DNA of 64,000 nucleotides from Afipia clevelandensis ATCC 49720 (GCF_000336555.1 NZ_KB375281.1:3571848-3635847); one strand, 5' to 3'. Numbered from the stretch's first letter, positions 17,825-27,822 are shown. The notes: generated by a model not told the origin, from the letters alone. Numbers and translations are program-made.

Positions 17825-19543
17825 ATGGCGACCGATCAGGCGGCAGCGACCGCGACCGGCGCGGAGCAAGCCGACACTGCGCGCGCGACATTCCCGCGCT
17901 TCGAGCAGACGTTCCCGAAACTGACGGATGCCGAGATCGACCGCATGCGCCGCTTCGGCGAGGTGCGCCAGTACAAGGATGGCGCGTTGCTGTTCGAGAG
18001 CGGCAAGGTCGGTCCCGGCATGTTTGTGATCCTCTCGGGGCATGTTGCGATCACCCAGCGCGACGGCATGGGCCATGTCACGCCGGTGATAGATCAGGGA
18101 CCGGGCCAGTTTCTTGCCGAGATCGGGCAGCTCTCCGGCCGCCGTGCGCTGGTGGACGGCACCGCCGAGGGCGATGTCGAGGTCTTGCTGATTCCCCCGG
18201 ACAAGCTGCGCGCGCTGCTCGTCGCGGAAGCGGATCTCGGCGAGCGCATCATGCGGGCGCTGATCCTGCGCCGTGTGAATCTGATTCAGGGCGGAGTCGG
18301 CGGGCCGGTGCTGATCGGCTCGCCAACGCTGGCCGATCTGGTGCGCCTGCAGGGATTTCTGTCGCGCAACGGCAATCCCTATCACGTCCTCGATCCCGCC
18401 GTTGACAAGGACGCGGCCGATCTTGTTGCGCGCTATTCGCCATCGCCGCGCGACCTGCCGCTGGTGGTGTGTCCGGACGGCACCGTGCTGCGCAATCCCG
18501 GCGAGACCGAACTCGCTTACGCGATGGGCATGATCGGCGGCGCGATCAAGGACAAGCTCTACGATGTGGCCATTGTCGGCGGTGGTCCCGCCGGGCTTGC
18601 GACCGCGGTGTATGCCGCGTCCGAAGGCCTGTCCGTTGCCGTGGTGGACGCGCGGCATTTCGGCGGTCAGGCCGGAGCCAGCGCACGGATCGAGAACTAT
18701 CTTGGATTTCCCACCGGGATTTCGGGGCAGGCGCTGGCCGGGCGGGCCTACAATCAGGCGCAGAAATTCGGCGCCGACATGATGATCCCGGTCGAGGCCA
18801 GATCGCTTGACTGCACCAAGAAAGACGGTGCGTTCGGTATCGCCACCGAATGCGGTCATCTGCTGAAAGCGAAATCCATCGTGGTCGCCAGCGGCGCGCG
18901 CTACCGCCGGCCGGCTATCGAAAATCTCGACAGGTTTGAAGGGCGTGGGGTCTGGTACTGGGCCTCGCCGATCGAAGGGCGGCTCTGCGCGCAGCAGGAC
19001 ATTGTCCTGGTGGGCGGCGGCAATTCCGCGGGGCAAGCCGCGGTGTTTCTGTCGGGCCATGCCAAGCGGGTGCGCATGATGATCCGCAGCGGCGGTCTTG
19101 CTGACAGCATGTCGCGTTATCTGATCGACCGCATCATGGCGACGCCGAACATCGAACTGCTGATCCATACCGAGATCGTCGCGCTGGACGGCGGCGACGG
19201 CGGGCTTGAGCAGGTGCGCTGGCGCAACCGCAAGACCGGGATCGAGACGCTTGAGGACATCCGCAACGTCTTCCTGTTCGTCGGCGCCGAGCCCGCAACA
19301 TCGTGGCTCGATGGCTGCGGCGTCGAGCTTGATCGCAACGGCTTTGTGGTGACAGGTTCGCAATGCGAAGAGGGCAAGCCGGTATCCGGTCTCGAGACGT
19401 CCGTGCCGGGAGTTTACGCTGTCGGCGATGTGCGCGCCGGTTCGGTCAAGCGTGTCGGCGGTGCCATCGGCGAGGGCGCGCAGGTGGTGGCGGCATTGCA
19501 CGGCTTTCTCAGCGATAAGCCGCTTGAGGCTGAAAGGGCTTGA
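17825..19543 (+). CDS. Cyclic-nucleotide-binding / thioredoxin-reductase-like flavoprotein fusion
   Basis: The 572-residue protein has three parts. Residues 22-150 are a CNB (Crp-like) beta-barrel (FGEVRQYKDGALLFESGKVGPGMF, then GQFLAEIGQLSGRRALVDG, which contains the phosphate-cassette-like segment). Residues 165-240 resemble a glutaredoxin/thioredoxin fold without its CxxC. Residues 245-565 are a TrxR-type pyridine nucleotide-disulfide oxidoreductase: FAD motif VAIVGGGPAGLAT, NADPH motif IVLVGGGNSAGQAA, and VYAVGDVRAGSVKRV at the end. Where TrxR has CATC, this protein has WASP (about 379-382), so classical dithiol exchange is not possible at that site. The next gene overlaps functionally, starting 3 bases after the stop. 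A nucleotide-gated redox or sensory role is inferred. Confidence 0.92.
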   Translation: MATDQAAATATGAEQADTARATFPRFEQTFPKLTDAEIDRMRRFGEVRQYKDGALLFESGKVGPGMFVILSGHVAITQRDGMGHVTPVIDQGPGQFLAEIGQLSGRRALVDGTAEGDVEVLLIPPDKLRALLVAEADLGERIMRALILRRVNLIQGGVGGPVLIGSPTLADLVRLQGFLSRNGNPYHVLDPAVDKDAADLVARYSPSPRDLPLVVCPDGTVLRNPGETELAYAMGMIGGAIKDKLYDVAIVGGGPAGLATAVYAASEGLSVAVVDARHFGGQAGASARIENYLGFPTGISGQALAGRAYNQAQKFGADMMIPVEARSLDCTKKDGAFGIATECGHLLKAKSIVVASGARYRRPAIENLDRFEGRGVWYWASPIEGRLCAQQDIVLVGGGNSAGQAAVFLSGHAKRVRMMIRSGGLADSMSRYLIDRIMATPNIELLIHTEIVALDGGDGGLEQVRWRNRKTGIETLEDIRNVFLFVGAEPATSWLDGCGVELDRNGFVVTGSQCEEGKPVSGLETSVPGVYAVGDVRAGSVKRVGGAIGEGAQVVAALHGFLSDKPLEAERA

Positions 19544-19545
19544 CC

Positions 19546-19848
19546 ATGCCATGCAAGCACATTGCACAGATCAATGACGTGACGCCGAGTGCGCTCGGCT
19601 GTGAGGAATGCCTGAAGACCGGCGACGTGTGGCTGCATTTGCGGATCTGCCGGACCTGCGGCCATGTCGGCTGCTGCGACTCTTCGCCGAACAAACATGC
19701 CACCAAACATTTTCACGCCACGCAGCATCCGGTGATCGAGGGCTACGATCCGCCGGAAGGCTGGGGCTGGTGTTATGTGGATCAGGTCATGTTCGACCTG
19801 TCGTCGCGCAAGACACCGCATAACGGCCCGATCCCGCGTTACGACTAA
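19546..19848 (+). CDS. UBP-type zinc-finger protein
   Basis: The 100-residue protein is almost entirely one ZnF-UBP domain: MPCKH, then GCEECLKTG, WLHLRICRTCGHVGCCDSSPNKHATKHFHATQHPVIEG. The Cys and His ligands of the eukaryotic USP/HDAC6 finger are present (C3, H5, C-x2-C, C-x2-C, C, H, H, H). In eukaryotes the domain binds the free C-terminal Gly-Gly of ubiquitin; bacteria lack ubiquitin, so the ligand is unknown. The start codon lies 2 bases after the stop of the CNB/TrxR-like gene, which argues for translational coupling and a joint function. Confidence 0.9.
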   Translation: MPCKHIAQINDVTPSALGCEECLKTGDVWLHLRICRTCGHVGCCDSSPNKHATKHFHATQHPVIEGYDPPEGWGWCYVDQVMFDLSSRKTPHNGPIPRYD

Positions 19849-19931
19849 AGAATGGCGGCCCGATTTGCCTGATACCCTCGGCTAACCGGACGCGGTCTGC
19901 CATTGTGGCGCATATATTCAGGAGATTTCCG

Positions 19932-20861
19932 ATGCGTCATTTTTTTCGGATTGTTCGCGATGCAGCCTGTGCCGGGTTGTTGGCGGTTTCACTGTTTATT
20001 TCCGCGCCCGACAGCGCTGCCGCGCAATCGGCGCCGCAAAGCCGCTCCGCACAGGTCAACGGCGTAAAGCTGAACTATCTGATCGCCGGCAAAGGCGATC
20101 CTGTCGTTCTGCTTCATGGCTATGCCGAAACCAGTCATATGTGGCGGCCGCTGTTTCCCGGCCTCGTCAACACGCACACGGTCATCGCGCCCGATCTGCG
20201 CGGCTTCGGCAAATCCGATGCGCCCGAGAGCGGCTACACCAAGAAGGAAATGGCGCAGGATATCCACGCGCTGGTGAAAAGCCTCGGATACAGCAAGGTC
20301 AAGATCGTCGGCCACGACATCGGCCTGATGGTTGCCTATGCCTATGCGGCGCAATATCCCGCGGAGGTCGACCGCATTGTCTTGATGGACGCCTTCCTGC
20401 CGGGCGTCGGCGACTGGAAGAGCGTCTGGCTGCTGCGCGATCTCTGGCACTTCCATTTCTACGGCAAAACGCCGCTGGCACTGGTTCAGGGCCGCGAGCG
20501 CATCTATCTCGAGCACTTCTGGAACGACTTTGCCGCAGACCCCGCGAAGTCGATCTCGCAGAAGGACCGGAAGTTTTATGCCAAAGCCTATGCCCGACCC
20601 GGTCATATGAAGGCCGGGATGGAGGTCTTCCGCGCCTTCGAGAAGGACGCCGACGATTTCGCAGGTTTGGCCAAGACAAAACTGCCGATGCCGATGCTTG
20701 TCTTATCCGGAGAAAAGGCAGGCGGCGCCTTTCTGATCGAGCAGGGCAAACTCGTCGCCACGAATGTCGAAGGCGTCATCATCAAGGGTTCGGGCCATTG
20801 GCTGATGGAAGAAGCGCCGGGCCAGGTGATTCCGAGGCTGGTGGACTTTCTCAATCGCTGA
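19932..20861 (+). CDS. Exported alpha/beta hydrolase (epoxide hydrolase/haloalkane dehalogenase-like)
   Basis: The ATG has AGGAG 7 bases upstream and opens a clear signal peptide (MRHFFRIVRDAACAGLLAVS, cleavage near SAAAQS), giving a 309-residue precursor. Features of the family are HG in VVLLHGYAETSHMWRPLFP (oxyanion), the nucleophile in VGHDIGLMVAYAYA (D in place of Ser, as in epoxide hydrolases and dehalogenases), DLRGFGKSDAPESGYTK, and the late His in KGSGHWLMEEAPGQV. The Asp nucleophile points to epoxide, haloacid or similar substrates. It is periplasmic by prediction. No operon partner is evident. Confidence 0.9.
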   Translation: MRHFFRIVRDAACAGLLAVSLFISAPDSAAAQSAPQSRSAQVNGVKLNYLIAGKGDPVVLLHGYAETSHMWRPLFPGLVNTHTVIAPDLRGFGKSDAPESGYTKKEMAQDIHALVKSLGYSKVKIVGHDIGLMVAYAYAAQYPAEVDRIVLMDAFLPGVGDWKSVWLLRDLWHFHFYGKTPLALVQGRERIYLEHFWNDFAADPAKSISQKDRKFYAKAYARPGHMKAGMEVFRAFEKDADDFAGLAKTKLPMPMLVLSGEKAGGAFLIEQGKLVATNVEGVIIKGSGHWLMEEAPGQVIPRLVDFLNR

Positions 20862-20977
20862 TGGGCATCGGCAAAATCTTGCAAAATTCGCTGCAGCGGC
20901 GCGTGCGGAAATGGAACTTCTGTTGCACAGCCATGCGGATGATGTAGCGTTAAAGCAATTCTAAACAGGGGCGCATC

Positions 20978-21442
20978 ATGACATTTACGGTTTTCCATCT
21001 CATCATCAGCATGATTGCCATCGGCCTCGGGTTTGTCGTGGCGGGCGGCATCCTCTCATCGAACCGGCTTCCGCGCTGGACGCTGTGGTTTCTGATCCTG
21101 ACCATCCTCACCAGCGCCACCGGCTTCCTGTTTCCGTTCACCAAGCTGTTGCCCTCGCACATCGTCGCGATCATCTCGCTGGTGCTGCTGGCGATCGCGG
21201 TCTACGCGCTTTACGGCAAGGGCCTCGCCGGCATCTGGCGCACGGTCTATGTCGTCACCGCGATGCTGGCGCTCTGGTTCAACGTGTTCGTTCTGATCGC
21301 GCAATCGTTCCAGAAAGTCGCCTTGCTGAACGTATACGCGCCGACCGGCGCCGAGCCGCCATTTGCGATCACGCAGGGTATCGTGCTGGTGTTCTTCATC
21401 TTCCTGATCGTGCTCGGCATCAAACGGTTCAAGACGGCCTGA
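20978..21442 (+). CDS. Integral membrane protein, unknown function
   Basis: The 154-residue protein has four predicted membrane helices (about 5-27, 35-57, 65-87 and 126-148; a further segment around 88-112 is also hydrophobic). A AACAGGGGCGC segment precedes the start. No catalytic motif is visible. The next gene (NAD-binding protein) starts 22 bases after its stop on the same strand, so they are probably cotranscribed. I do not recognise a named family. Confidence 0.75.
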   Translation: MTFTVFHLIISMIAIGLGFVVAGGILSSNRLPRWTLWFLILTILTSATGFLFPFTKLLPSHIVAIISLVLLAIAVYALYGKGLAGIWRTVYVVTAMLALWFNVFVLIAQSFQKVALLNVYAPTGAEPPFAITQGIVLVFFIFLIVLGIKRFKTA

Positions 21443-21464
21443 CGACAAGGCGACGGGAGCGCCG

Positions 21465-22130
21465 ATGAAAGTCATTGTCTTCGGCGCGACCGGCATGGTC
21501 GGGCAGGGCGTGCTGATCGAATGTCTGCGCGATCCCGATGTGACGCAGGTGCTGACCGTGGGCCGCAGTGTCACTGGCCAGCACGACCCGAAGCTGCGCG
21601 AGATTACGCATTCGGATTTTCTCGACTTCTCCGCCATCGAGAACGACCTGACAGGTTACGACGCCTGCTTCTTCTGTCTCGGCGTGTCGTCGATCGGCAT
21701 GGACGAGGAGCGTTATCGCCGTCTGACCTATGACATCACGCTGGCGGCGGCGCGCACGCTGGCGCGGATCAATCCCAGCATGACCTTTACCTATGTCACC
21801 GGGGCCGGCGCGGACAGCACCGAACGGGGCCGCGTGATGTGGGCGCGTGTGAAAGGCAAGACCGAGAACGACCTGCTCAGGCTGCCGTTCAAGGCCGCCT
21901 ACATGTTTCGGCCCGGTGCGATCCAGCCGCTTTATGGGGTCCGTTCAAAAACCGGCTGGGTGCAGGGAATTTATGTGGCGACCGCGCCGCTTTTGAGTTT
22001 CCTGCATCGGGTCGCGCCGAACCATGTCACTACGACCGAAGAAGTGGGCCGCGCCATGCTCAGTGTCGCCAAACATGGCTATTCAAAGCCGGTTCTGGAA
22101 ATGGAAGACATCCACAAGCTAGGGGCCTGA
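21465..22130 (+). CDS. NAD(P)-binding protein (atypical SDR/NmrA-like)
   Basis: The 221-residue protein opens with a Rossmann dinucleotide site, [21 protein letters not shown] (GATGMVG). CFFCLGVSS marks the second beta-alpha unit and [24 protein letters not shown] carries a K in a position similar to the SDR YxxxK lysine, with the tyrosine missing. [11 protein letters not shown] is the substrate-side segment common to the TIP30/NmrA-type atypical SDRs. It probably senses or binds NAD(P), with or without oxidoreductase activity. It forms a probable two-gene unit with the preceding membrane protein. Confidence 0.88.
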   Translation: MKVIVFGATGMVGQGVLIECLRDPDVTQVLTVGRSVTGQHDPKLREITHSDFLDFSAIENDLTGYDACFFCLGVSSIGMDEERYRRLTYDITLAAARTLARINPSMTFTYVTGAGADSTERGRVMWARVKGKTENDLLRLPFKAAYMFRPGAIQPLYGVRSKTGWVQGIYVATAPLLSFLHRVAPNHVTTTEEVGRAMLSVAKHGYSKPVLEMEDIHKLGA

Positions 22131-22290
22131 GATTTGGCCGAACCGGGCGGCCGGCGGTGTCCGTGACACAATTCGAGCGATATTTCAGGTAATTAAGCGG
22201 AAGTTCCGGGTTTCGGGCACCCCGGCCGCGCGGTTTCCACTCCCCGTGAAACGCGCTAAAAGCCGGTTATCTCAACAGGGCAGGTTTGGC

Positions 22291-23580
22291 ATGGATCGCA
22301 TTCGCATTGTCGGCGGCAACAAGCTCAATGGCACGATTCCGATTTCCGGTGCGAAGAACGCGGCCCTGCCGCTGATGATCGCCAGTCTGCTGACTGACGA
22401 AACCCTGATTCTGGATAACGTGCCGCGCCTCGCCGATGTCGCGCAGTTGCAGCGCATTCTCGGCAATCACGGCCTCGACATCATGGCGGCGGGCAAGCGC
22501 CCTGGCGACCATGAGTATCAGGGCCAGACCCTGCACATTTCCGCGGCCAACATCATCGACACCACCGCGCCCTATGAACTGGTCTCGAAGATGCGCGCGA
22601 GCTTCTGGGTGATCGCGCCGCTGCTCGCGCGCATGCATGAGGCCAAGGTCTCGCTGCCCGGCGGTTGCGCCATCGGCACCCGCCCGGTCGATCTTCTGAT
22701 CGACGCGCTGGAAAAGCTCGGCGCGCAACTGCAGATCGACGGCGGCTATGTGATCGCAAAGGCGCCCGGCGGCCTTGTCGGCGCGGAGATCAATTTCCCG
22801 AAGGTCACCGTCAGCGGCACCCACGTTGCGCTGATGGCGGCAACCCTCGCCAAAGGCACGACGGTGATCAATAACGCCGCGTGCGAACCCGAGATCGTGG
22901 ACGTCGCCGATTGTCTCAACAAGATGGGCGCGAAGGTGTCCGGTGCGGGCTCGCCGCGCATTGTCATCGAGGGCGTGAGCAAGCTCCACGGCGCGCGCCA
23001 TACCGTGCTGCCGGACCGCATCGAGACCGGCACCTATGCCATGGCAGTGGCCATGACCGGCGGCGATGTCCAGCTCGCGGGTGCGCGTCCAGAACTCTTG
23101 CAGTCGGCGCTCGACGTGCTGACCGAGGCCGGCGCGACCATCACGCCTAACAATGAAGGCATTCGCGTTGCGCGCAACGGCGCCGGCATCAATCCGGTCA
23201 CGGTCTCGACCGCGCCATTCCCCGGTTTCCCGACCGATCTGCAGGCGCAGCTCATGGCGCTGATGACCCGCGCCAAGGGTTCGTCGCACATCACCGAGAC
23301 GATCTTTGAAAACCGCTTCATGCATGTGCAGGAGCTGGCGCGGTTCGGCGCACGGATTTCGCTGGACGGCGAAACCGCCATCATCGATGGCACAGCCAAA
23401 CTCAAGGGTGCGCCAGTGATGGCGACCGACCTGCGCGCATCCGTCTCTCTGGTGATTGCCGCGCTGGCGGCGGAAGGCGAAACCACCGTCAATCGGGTCT
23501 ATCATCTCGACCGTGGCTTCGAGCGGCTGGAGGAAAAGCTCTCGGCCTGCGGCGCGACGATCGAGCGGATCAGCGGATAA
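22291..23580 (+). CDS. murA: UDP-N-acetylglucosamine 1-carboxyvinyltransferase
   Basis: The 429-residue enzyme transfers enolpyruvate from PEP to UDP-GlcNAc, the first committed step of peptidoglycan synthesis in the cytoplasm. The start [14 protein letters not shown] fits the family and length. The catalytic Cys is C126 in [13 protein letters not shown] (fosfomycin-sensitive type). Other family blocks are [40 protein letters not shown] and FPTDLQAQ. It opens a seven-gene cluster that continues through hisD to yacG, an order common in alphaproteobacteria. Confidence 0.98.
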   Translation: MDRIRIVGGNKLNGTIPISGAKNAALPLMIASLLTDETLILDNVPRLADVAQLQRILGNHGLDIMAAGKRPGDHEYQGQTLHISAANIIDTTAPYELVSKMRASFWVIAPLLARMHEAKVSLPGGCAIGTRPVDLLIDALEKLGAQLQIDGGYVIAKAPGGLVGAEINFPKVTVSGTHVALMAATLAKGTTVINNAACEPEIVDVADCLNKMGAKVSGAGSPRIVIEGVSKLHGARHTVLPDRIETGTYAMAVAMTGGDVQLAGARPELLQSALDVLTEAGATITPNNEGIRVARNGAGINPVTVSTAPFPGFPTDLQAQLMALMTRAKGSSHITETIFENRFMHVQELARFGARISLDGETAIIDGTAKLKGAPVMATDLRASVSLVIAALAAEGETTVNRVYHLDRGFERLEEKLSACGATIERISG

Positions 23581-23609
23581 ACTTTTTCTGGATGGAGCCG
23601 GTGGACACC

Positions 23610-24098
23610 ATGTCCCAGAGCGAGGCGAGTGAAAACAAGGCATCCCGGCGCAGGCTCGTGGCGCTGGATGATGACGATCTTGCGGTGATTTCCGCCCACG
23701 TTCAGGACGCCGCGGTGGTCGCTGCGGACATCCTCTGGCGTCAGGCCGAGAACCGCCTCGTCATCGCGATGCGCCGGATCGACTGCGAGGACATCATTGC
23801 CGGTGACTGCGTGCCCCGGCGGCTGATCTCGGCGCTGCGCTTTGATCGCGTGCTGTCCTGCCGTTCGCGTGCGATCGACATGAGCGCGTCCGATCTTCCG
23901 CTGACCCTGCTCGGAATTGAGTTTTACCGGGGCAAGAAACCGGGCGGCGAGGTGCTGCTGCTGTTCGCCAGCGGCGGTGTGCTGCGGCTTGAGGTCGAGT
24001 GTCTTGAATGCGAACTCGCCGATCTTGGACCTGATACATCGCAGGCCGATCCGGCTCCGCCGGAGCGGCGCAATCTGCCAGCGGGCACAGACATTTAG
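23610..24098 (+). CDS. DUF2948 family protein
   Basis: The 162-residue protein sits between murA and hisD, the usual place of DUF2948 in alphaproteobacteria. Conserved features are LVALDDDDLAVISAHVQDAAV near the start, ENRLVIAMRRIDCED, RALRFDRVLSCRSRAID-type basic strand and LTLLGIEFYRGKKPGG followed by a hydrophobic strand FASGGVLRLEVE. It is soluble with no signal peptide. A start six codons earlier (23592) is also possible. Function unknown; conservation of position suggests a link with the envelope or histidine genes, but this is weak evidence. Confidence 0.85.
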   Translation: MSQSEASENKASRRRLVALDDDDLAVISAHVQDAAVVAADILWRQAENRLVIAMRRIDCEDIIAGDCVPRRLISALRFDRVLSCRSRAIDMSASDLPLTLLGIEFYRGKKPGGEVLLLFASGGVLRLEVECLECELADLGPDTSQADPAPPERRNLPAGTDI

Positions 24099-24246
24099 CA
24101 ACCAATCCGCGCGGTCCCCGCTCGCGGTTTTTCCCTGACAATGTTATGGGTTGGCGGTGACCCGGCATGCCAGCCGGGATCGCATCGTTAAATGATTGAA
24201 TGAGCGCGTGATTTTGGGATCATGCGCGAGCCTGCCGGACCCTGTA

Positions 24247-25545
24247 ATGCCGATCCGCCTCACCAGCCATACCGCTGATTTTGCCGAGCGCTTCAACGCA
24301 TTTCTCGCAACGAAGCGAGAGGTTTCGGCCGATGTCGAAAACGCCGTTCGCGCCATCGTCGATGACGTGCGTCGGCGCGGTGATGCCGCTGTGATCGAGG
24401 CCACCCGGACGTTCGACCGGTTCTCTGTCGCGGCCGATGGCCTGCGCTTTACGCCCGCCGAGATCGACGAGGCCGTGAAGGCATGTGACGCTGCGACGCT
24501 CGATGCGCTGAAGTTCGCGCGCGACCGGATCGAGGCATTTCACAAGCGGCAGATGCCGAAGGACGAGCGCTTTACCGATGCGGCCGGTGTTGAACTCGGC
24601 TGGCGCTGGAGCGCGGTCGAAGCCGTCGGCCTTTACGTGCCGGGCGGAACCGCGGCCTATCCCTCGTCGGTCCTCATGAATGTTGTGCCGGCGATCGTTG
24701 CCGGAGTGCCGCGCGTGGTGATGGTCGTGCCGACGCCGGACGGGAAAATCCTCAATCCGCTGGTGCTGGCCGCTGCGCGTCTGAGCGGCGTTTCCGAAAT
24801 CTATCGTGTCGGCGGCGCGCAGGCGGTGGCCGCACTCGCGTATGGCACTGCGACCGTCAAGCCGGTGGCCAAGATCGTCGGCCCCGGCAATGCCTATGTC
24901 GCGGCGGCCAAGCGGCTGGTGTTCGGCAAGGTCGGCATTGACATGATCGCAGGTCCCTCCGAAGTGCTGGTGATCGCGGACCGTACCGGGAATCCGGACT
25001 GGATCGCGGCTGATCTTCTGGCGCAGGCCGAGCACGGCGCGGACTCGCAATCGATTCTGATCACCGACGACGAAACGCTGGCGAACGACGTCGCCCGCGC
25101 CGTCGAAGCACAACTGACCACGCTGCCGCGCGGAGAGATCGCGCGCGCCTCGTGGAACGATTTCGGCGCGATCATTCTGGTCAGGTCGCTCGACGAATCC
25201 GTCGCGCTGGCGGATGCCATCGCCGCCGAACATCTCGAAATCATCACCGCCGATCCCGAATCTTTGAGTGCGAAGATTCGTAACGCCGGCGCGATCTTTC
25301 TCGGCGGCCATACGCCGGAAGCGATCGGCGATTATGTCGGCGGCTCGAACCATGTGCTGCCGACGGCGCGTTCGGCGCGGTTCTCGTCCGGCCTCGGCGT
25401 GCTGGATTTTATGAAGCGCACCTCGATCCTCAAGTGCGGGCCGGATCAGCTCCGTGCGCTGGGGCCGGCGGCGATGACGCTGGGCAAGGCGGAAGGACTT
25501 GAAGCGCATGCGCGCTCGGTCGGGTTGCGGCTGAATCTGACATGA
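24247..25545 (+). CDS. hisD: Histidinol dehydrogenase
   Basis: The 432-residue enzyme carries out the last two steps of histidine synthesis, oxidising L-histidinol to L-histidine with NAD+, in a zinc-dependent homodimer. Family blocks visible are [84 protein letters not shown] (with zinc/base His) and the [11 protein letters not shown] and GGSNHVLPT blocks. The start at [11 protein letters not shown] is used since upstream codons lack support. It overlaps UPF0262 by 4 bases (ATGA). Confidence 0.98.
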   Translation: MPIRLTSHTADFAERFNAFLATKREVSADVENAVRAIVDDVRRRGDAAVIEATRTFDRFSVAADGLRFTPAEIDEAVKACDAATLDALKFARDRIEAFHKRQMPKDERFTDAAGVELGWRWSAVEAVGLYVPGGTAAYPSSVLMNVVPAIVAGVPRVVMVVPTPDGKILNPLVLAAARLSGVSEIYRVGGAQAVAALAYGTATVKPVAKIVGPGNAYVAAAKRLVFGKVGIDMIAGPSEVLVIADRTGNPDWIAADLLAQAEHGADSQSILITDDETLANDVARAVEAQLTTLPRGEIARASWNDFGAIILVRSLDESVALADAIAAEHLEIITADPESLSAKIRNAGAIFLGGHTPEAIGDYVGGSNHVLPTARSARFSSGLGVLDFMKRTSILKCGPDQLRALGPAAMTLGKAEGLEAHARSVGLRLNLT

Positions 25546-26051
25546 GCAAGCCCGCGCCAGACAAGGACGCCAACAACCGCGTGGTCGCGGTGACGCTCGA
25601 TGAGGAATCCATCGGGCGGTCCGGTCCGGATATCGAGCACGAGCGCGCGATTGCGATCTACGATCTTGTCGAGCAGAACCTGTTCGCGCCGGAGGGCGAC
25701 CATACCGGGCCGTTCACGCTGCATATCGGCATCACCGGCAACCGCCTGATGTTCGACATCAAGCGCGCCGACGGCACGCCCTGTGTGGTGCATCTGTTGT
25801 CGCTGACGCCGTTCCGCCGGATCGTGAAGGACTATTTCATGATCTGCGACAGCTACTATCAGGCGATCCGCACCGCGACGCCGGACAAGATCGAAGCCAT
25901 CGACATGGGCCGCAAGGGTATCCATGACGAAGGCTCGCGCACCCTGATGGAGCGCCTGGAGGGCAAGGTGCGGGTCGATTTCGAGACCTCGCGCCGCCTG
26001 TTCACCCTGATTTCAGTGCTGCACTGGAAGGGCGAAGGGGGCGGGGCGTGA
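25542..26051 (+). CDS. UPF0262 family protein
   Basis: The 169-residue soluble protein overlaps the hisD stop (ATGA), so the two are translationally coupled. Conserved blocks are [34 protein letters not shown] start, [37 protein letters not shown] and a C-terminal [22 protein letters not shown]0262 is restricted to alphaproteobacteria in this gene position. Function is not known; nothing in the sequence names a catalytic site. Confidence 0.9.
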   Translation: MSKPAPDKDANNRVVAVTLDEESIGRSGPDIEHERAIAIYDLVEQNLFAPEGDHTGPFTLHIGITGNRLMFDIKRADGTPCVVHLLSLTPFRRIVKDYFMICDSYYQAIRTATPDKIEAIDMGRKGIHDEGSRTLMERLEGKVRVDFETSRRLFTLISVLHWKGEGGGA

Positions 26052-26095
26052 TTGCGGCGTGCATCGTGTGTAAACCTCGCGGGAAAGCCTGAGGC

Positions 26096-26548
26096 ATGGC
26101 GCGTTCTCCGCAGGCCGTCCTGTTCATGTGCGGGCAGAACAGCGTTCGATCTCCGACGGCGGCTTGCCTGTTGCGGCATCTCGTGCCGCGCGGGCTGTAT
26201 GTGCAATCGGCGGGCGTCAGCAAGGCGGACCTCGATCCGTTCGCCGTCGCGGTGATGAAGGAGATCGGCCTCGACATGTCCAACCACAAGCCATGGACCG
26301 TCGAGGATCTGGAGGACTGGGAAGGCCTGAACTTCGATCTGATCGTGACGTTGTCTCCGGAAGCGCATCACAAGGCGCTGCAACTCACCGCGACCTCGGC
26401 CACCGATGTCGAATACTGGCCGACGCCGGACCCGGTCGGCGTCGAGGGCCGCCGCGAATTGCAACTCGATGCCTATCGCAACGTCCGGGACAGTCTGCAG
26501 AAGCGCATCCGCGAGCGTTTCGGACCAGCCGCCATCAAGAACGAGTAG
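26096..26548 (+). CDS. Low-molecular-weight protein-tyrosine phosphatase family protein
   Basis: The 150-residue protein has the P-loop with C12 and R18 (FMCGQNSVRSPTA; family C-x5-R-S/T) and the general-acid Asp in YWPTPDPV. Relatives include tyrosine phosphatases of exopolysaccharide control and ArsC-type arsenate reductases; the additional arsenate cysteines are not visible, so phosphatase is the better reading. It sits 44 bases after UPF0262 and 111 bases before maf. Cytoplasmic. Confidence 0.9.
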   Translation: MARSPQAVLFMCGQNSVRSPTAACLLRHLVPRGLYVQSAGVSKADLDPFAVAVMKEIGLDMSNHKPWTVEDLEDWEGLNFDLIVTLSPEAHHKALQLTATSATDVEYWPTPDPVGVEGRRELQLDAYRNVRDSLQKRIRERFGPAAIKNE

Positions 26549-26659
26549 GACAAATCGCCCGAAATCGGCCTCCGGCGCGCCGCCGCGCTGTTGTCGCCGC
26601 CGCCCCCTTCGGATAGTTTCCGCGCCCATTGACCCCTCAGCGACATTGATCAATCCCGC

Positions 26660-27283
26660 ATGTTAGGCCGTACCAAATTCGTGCTTGCTTCCGGCTCGCC
26701 CCGCCGCCTCAGCCTGCTCAATCAGGCCGGCATCGAGCCCGATGCGCTGCGCCCCGCCGATGTCGACGAGACGCCGAAACGCGGTGAACTGCCGCGCGCC
26801 TGCGCCAACCGCCTCGCGCGCGCCAAGGCCGAGGCTGCGCTCAAATCGGTCCAGCTCGATGACGAATTGCGCGGCTCCTACATTCTCGCCGCCGACACGG
26901 TGGTTGCGGTGGGCCGCCGGATCCTGCCAAAGGCGGAACTGGTGGATGAAGCCTCGCAGTGTCTTCGGCTACTGTCGGGCCGCAACCATCGGGTTTACAC
27001 GGCGATCTGCCTTGTCACGCCGAAAGAGAGCTTCCGTCAGCGTCTGGTGGAGACCCGCGTGCGTTTCAAGCGCCTGAGCGAGGATGATATCCAGGCCTAT
27101 ATCGGCTCCGGCGAATGGCGCGGCAAGGCAGGCGGCTATGCCGTGCAAGGCATCGCCGGCTCGTTCGTGGTGAAGCTGGTCGGCTCCTACACCAATGTTG
27201 TCGGATTGCCGCTTTATGAGACCACGGCGCTGCTCGGCGGAGAGGGTTTCCCGATCCGGTTCGGCTGGCTGAATGCGAGTTGA
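26660..27283 (+). CDS. Maf-like nucleoside triphosphate pyrophosphatase
   Basis: The 207-residue protein has the Maf signature [17 protein letters not shown], the [17 protein letters not shown] strand-loop with the catalytic Asp and Lys, the [12 protein letters not shown] block, and [20 protein letters not shown]. Maf proteins hydrolyse non-canonical or canonical nucleotides (dTTP, UTP, m7GTP type) to monophosphates and have been linked to septum control and house-cleaning. It overlaps yacG by 11 bases. Which nucleotide it prefers is not determinable here. Confidence 0.95.
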   Translation: MLGRTKFVLASGSPRRLSLLNQAGIEPDALRPADVDETPKRGELPRACANRLARAKAEAALKSVQLDDELRGSYILAADTVVAVGRRILPKAELVDEASQCLRLLSGRNHRVYTAICLVTPKESFRQRLVETRVRFKRLSEDDIQAYIGSGEWRGKAGGYAVQGIAGSFVVKLVGSYTNVVGLPLYETTALLGGEGFPIRFGWLNAS

Positions 27284-27467
27284 TGGCGAAAAATCTGCGG
27301 CCCGCGTGAAACCGTGCCCGATCTGCGGCAAGCCGCCGGTGGAGGCCTCGCGGCCGTTCTGCTCTGAGCGCTGCCGCGAGGTGGACCTCAACCGCTGGCT
27401 GTCGGGCTCCTATGCCATCCCGGCGCGGGAAACCGACGACGAGGACGACATGGACGAGCCGAAATAG
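27273..27467 (+). CDS. yacG: DNA gyrase inhibitor YacG
   Basis: This 64-residue zinc protein has a C-x2-C (C15, C18: PCPICGKP) and C-x3-C (C30, C34: [11 protein letters not shown]) site, followed by [11 protein letters not shown] and an acidic tail, the standard YacG layout. In E. coli YacG binds GyrB and blocks DNA binding. It starts inside the maf stop region, so it is coupled to maf, and it is the last gene of the murA cluster; a tRNA-Phe gene follows after 174 bases. Confidence 0.93.
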   Translation: MRVDGEKSAARVKPCPICGKPPVEASRPFCSERCREVDLNRWLSGSYAIPARETDDEDDMDEPK

Positions 27468-27641
27468 GTCGTTCGGCCCTTTTTCCGAGGCTTCGGAAGC
27501 CCTTGAATCCGATGAAATTTTGTCGCGCGCCGGCGGCAGTCATGGGGCGTGGGGAAATTGCGCCGGTGGCTGGACAGGGCGGTTCTGGCTCTCTATAAAC
27601 CGGCGCTCCCTCCAAGCTGTCTTGGCAGCGTTCGAGGCGGC

Positions 27642-27717
27642 GCCCAGGTAGCTCAGTTGGTAGAGCATGCGACTGAAAATCGCAGTGTCGGTGGTTCGAT
27701 CCCGCCCCTGGGCACCA
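27642..27717 (+). tRNA. tRNA-Phe (GAA anticodon)
   Basis: Full cloverleaf: acceptor GCCCAGG/CCTGGGC, D-arm AGCTCAGTTGGTAGAGC, anticodon stem TGCGA/TCGCA around CTGAAAA (anticodon GAA), variable loop and T-arm with GGTTCGATCCC. The discriminator A and CCA end (27714-27717) are encoded. It follows yacG, a common order in alphaproteobacteria. Confidence 0.98.
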
Positions 27718-27822
27718 TTTCTCCCACATCCCATCGGTCAGATATCGGATATCTCGCGCGGCGTGACGTGAAAACGCGCCCGCTGATCGCGATGCATCGG
27801 CCCGGTTTGGCACCGTGATATC

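Noticed and set aside
16985-19567. Very long open frame on the minus strand across the CNB/TrxR-like gene
   Set aside because: Only its last 145 codons match a real protein (SnoaL-like). The rest is the antisense of a clear flavoprotein gene, and open antisense frames are common at this GC content.
26549-26659. infA between the phosphatase and maf, as in many rhizobia
   Set aside because: The 111-base gap is too short for the 72-residue IF-1 and holds no matching frame; infA must be elsewhere.
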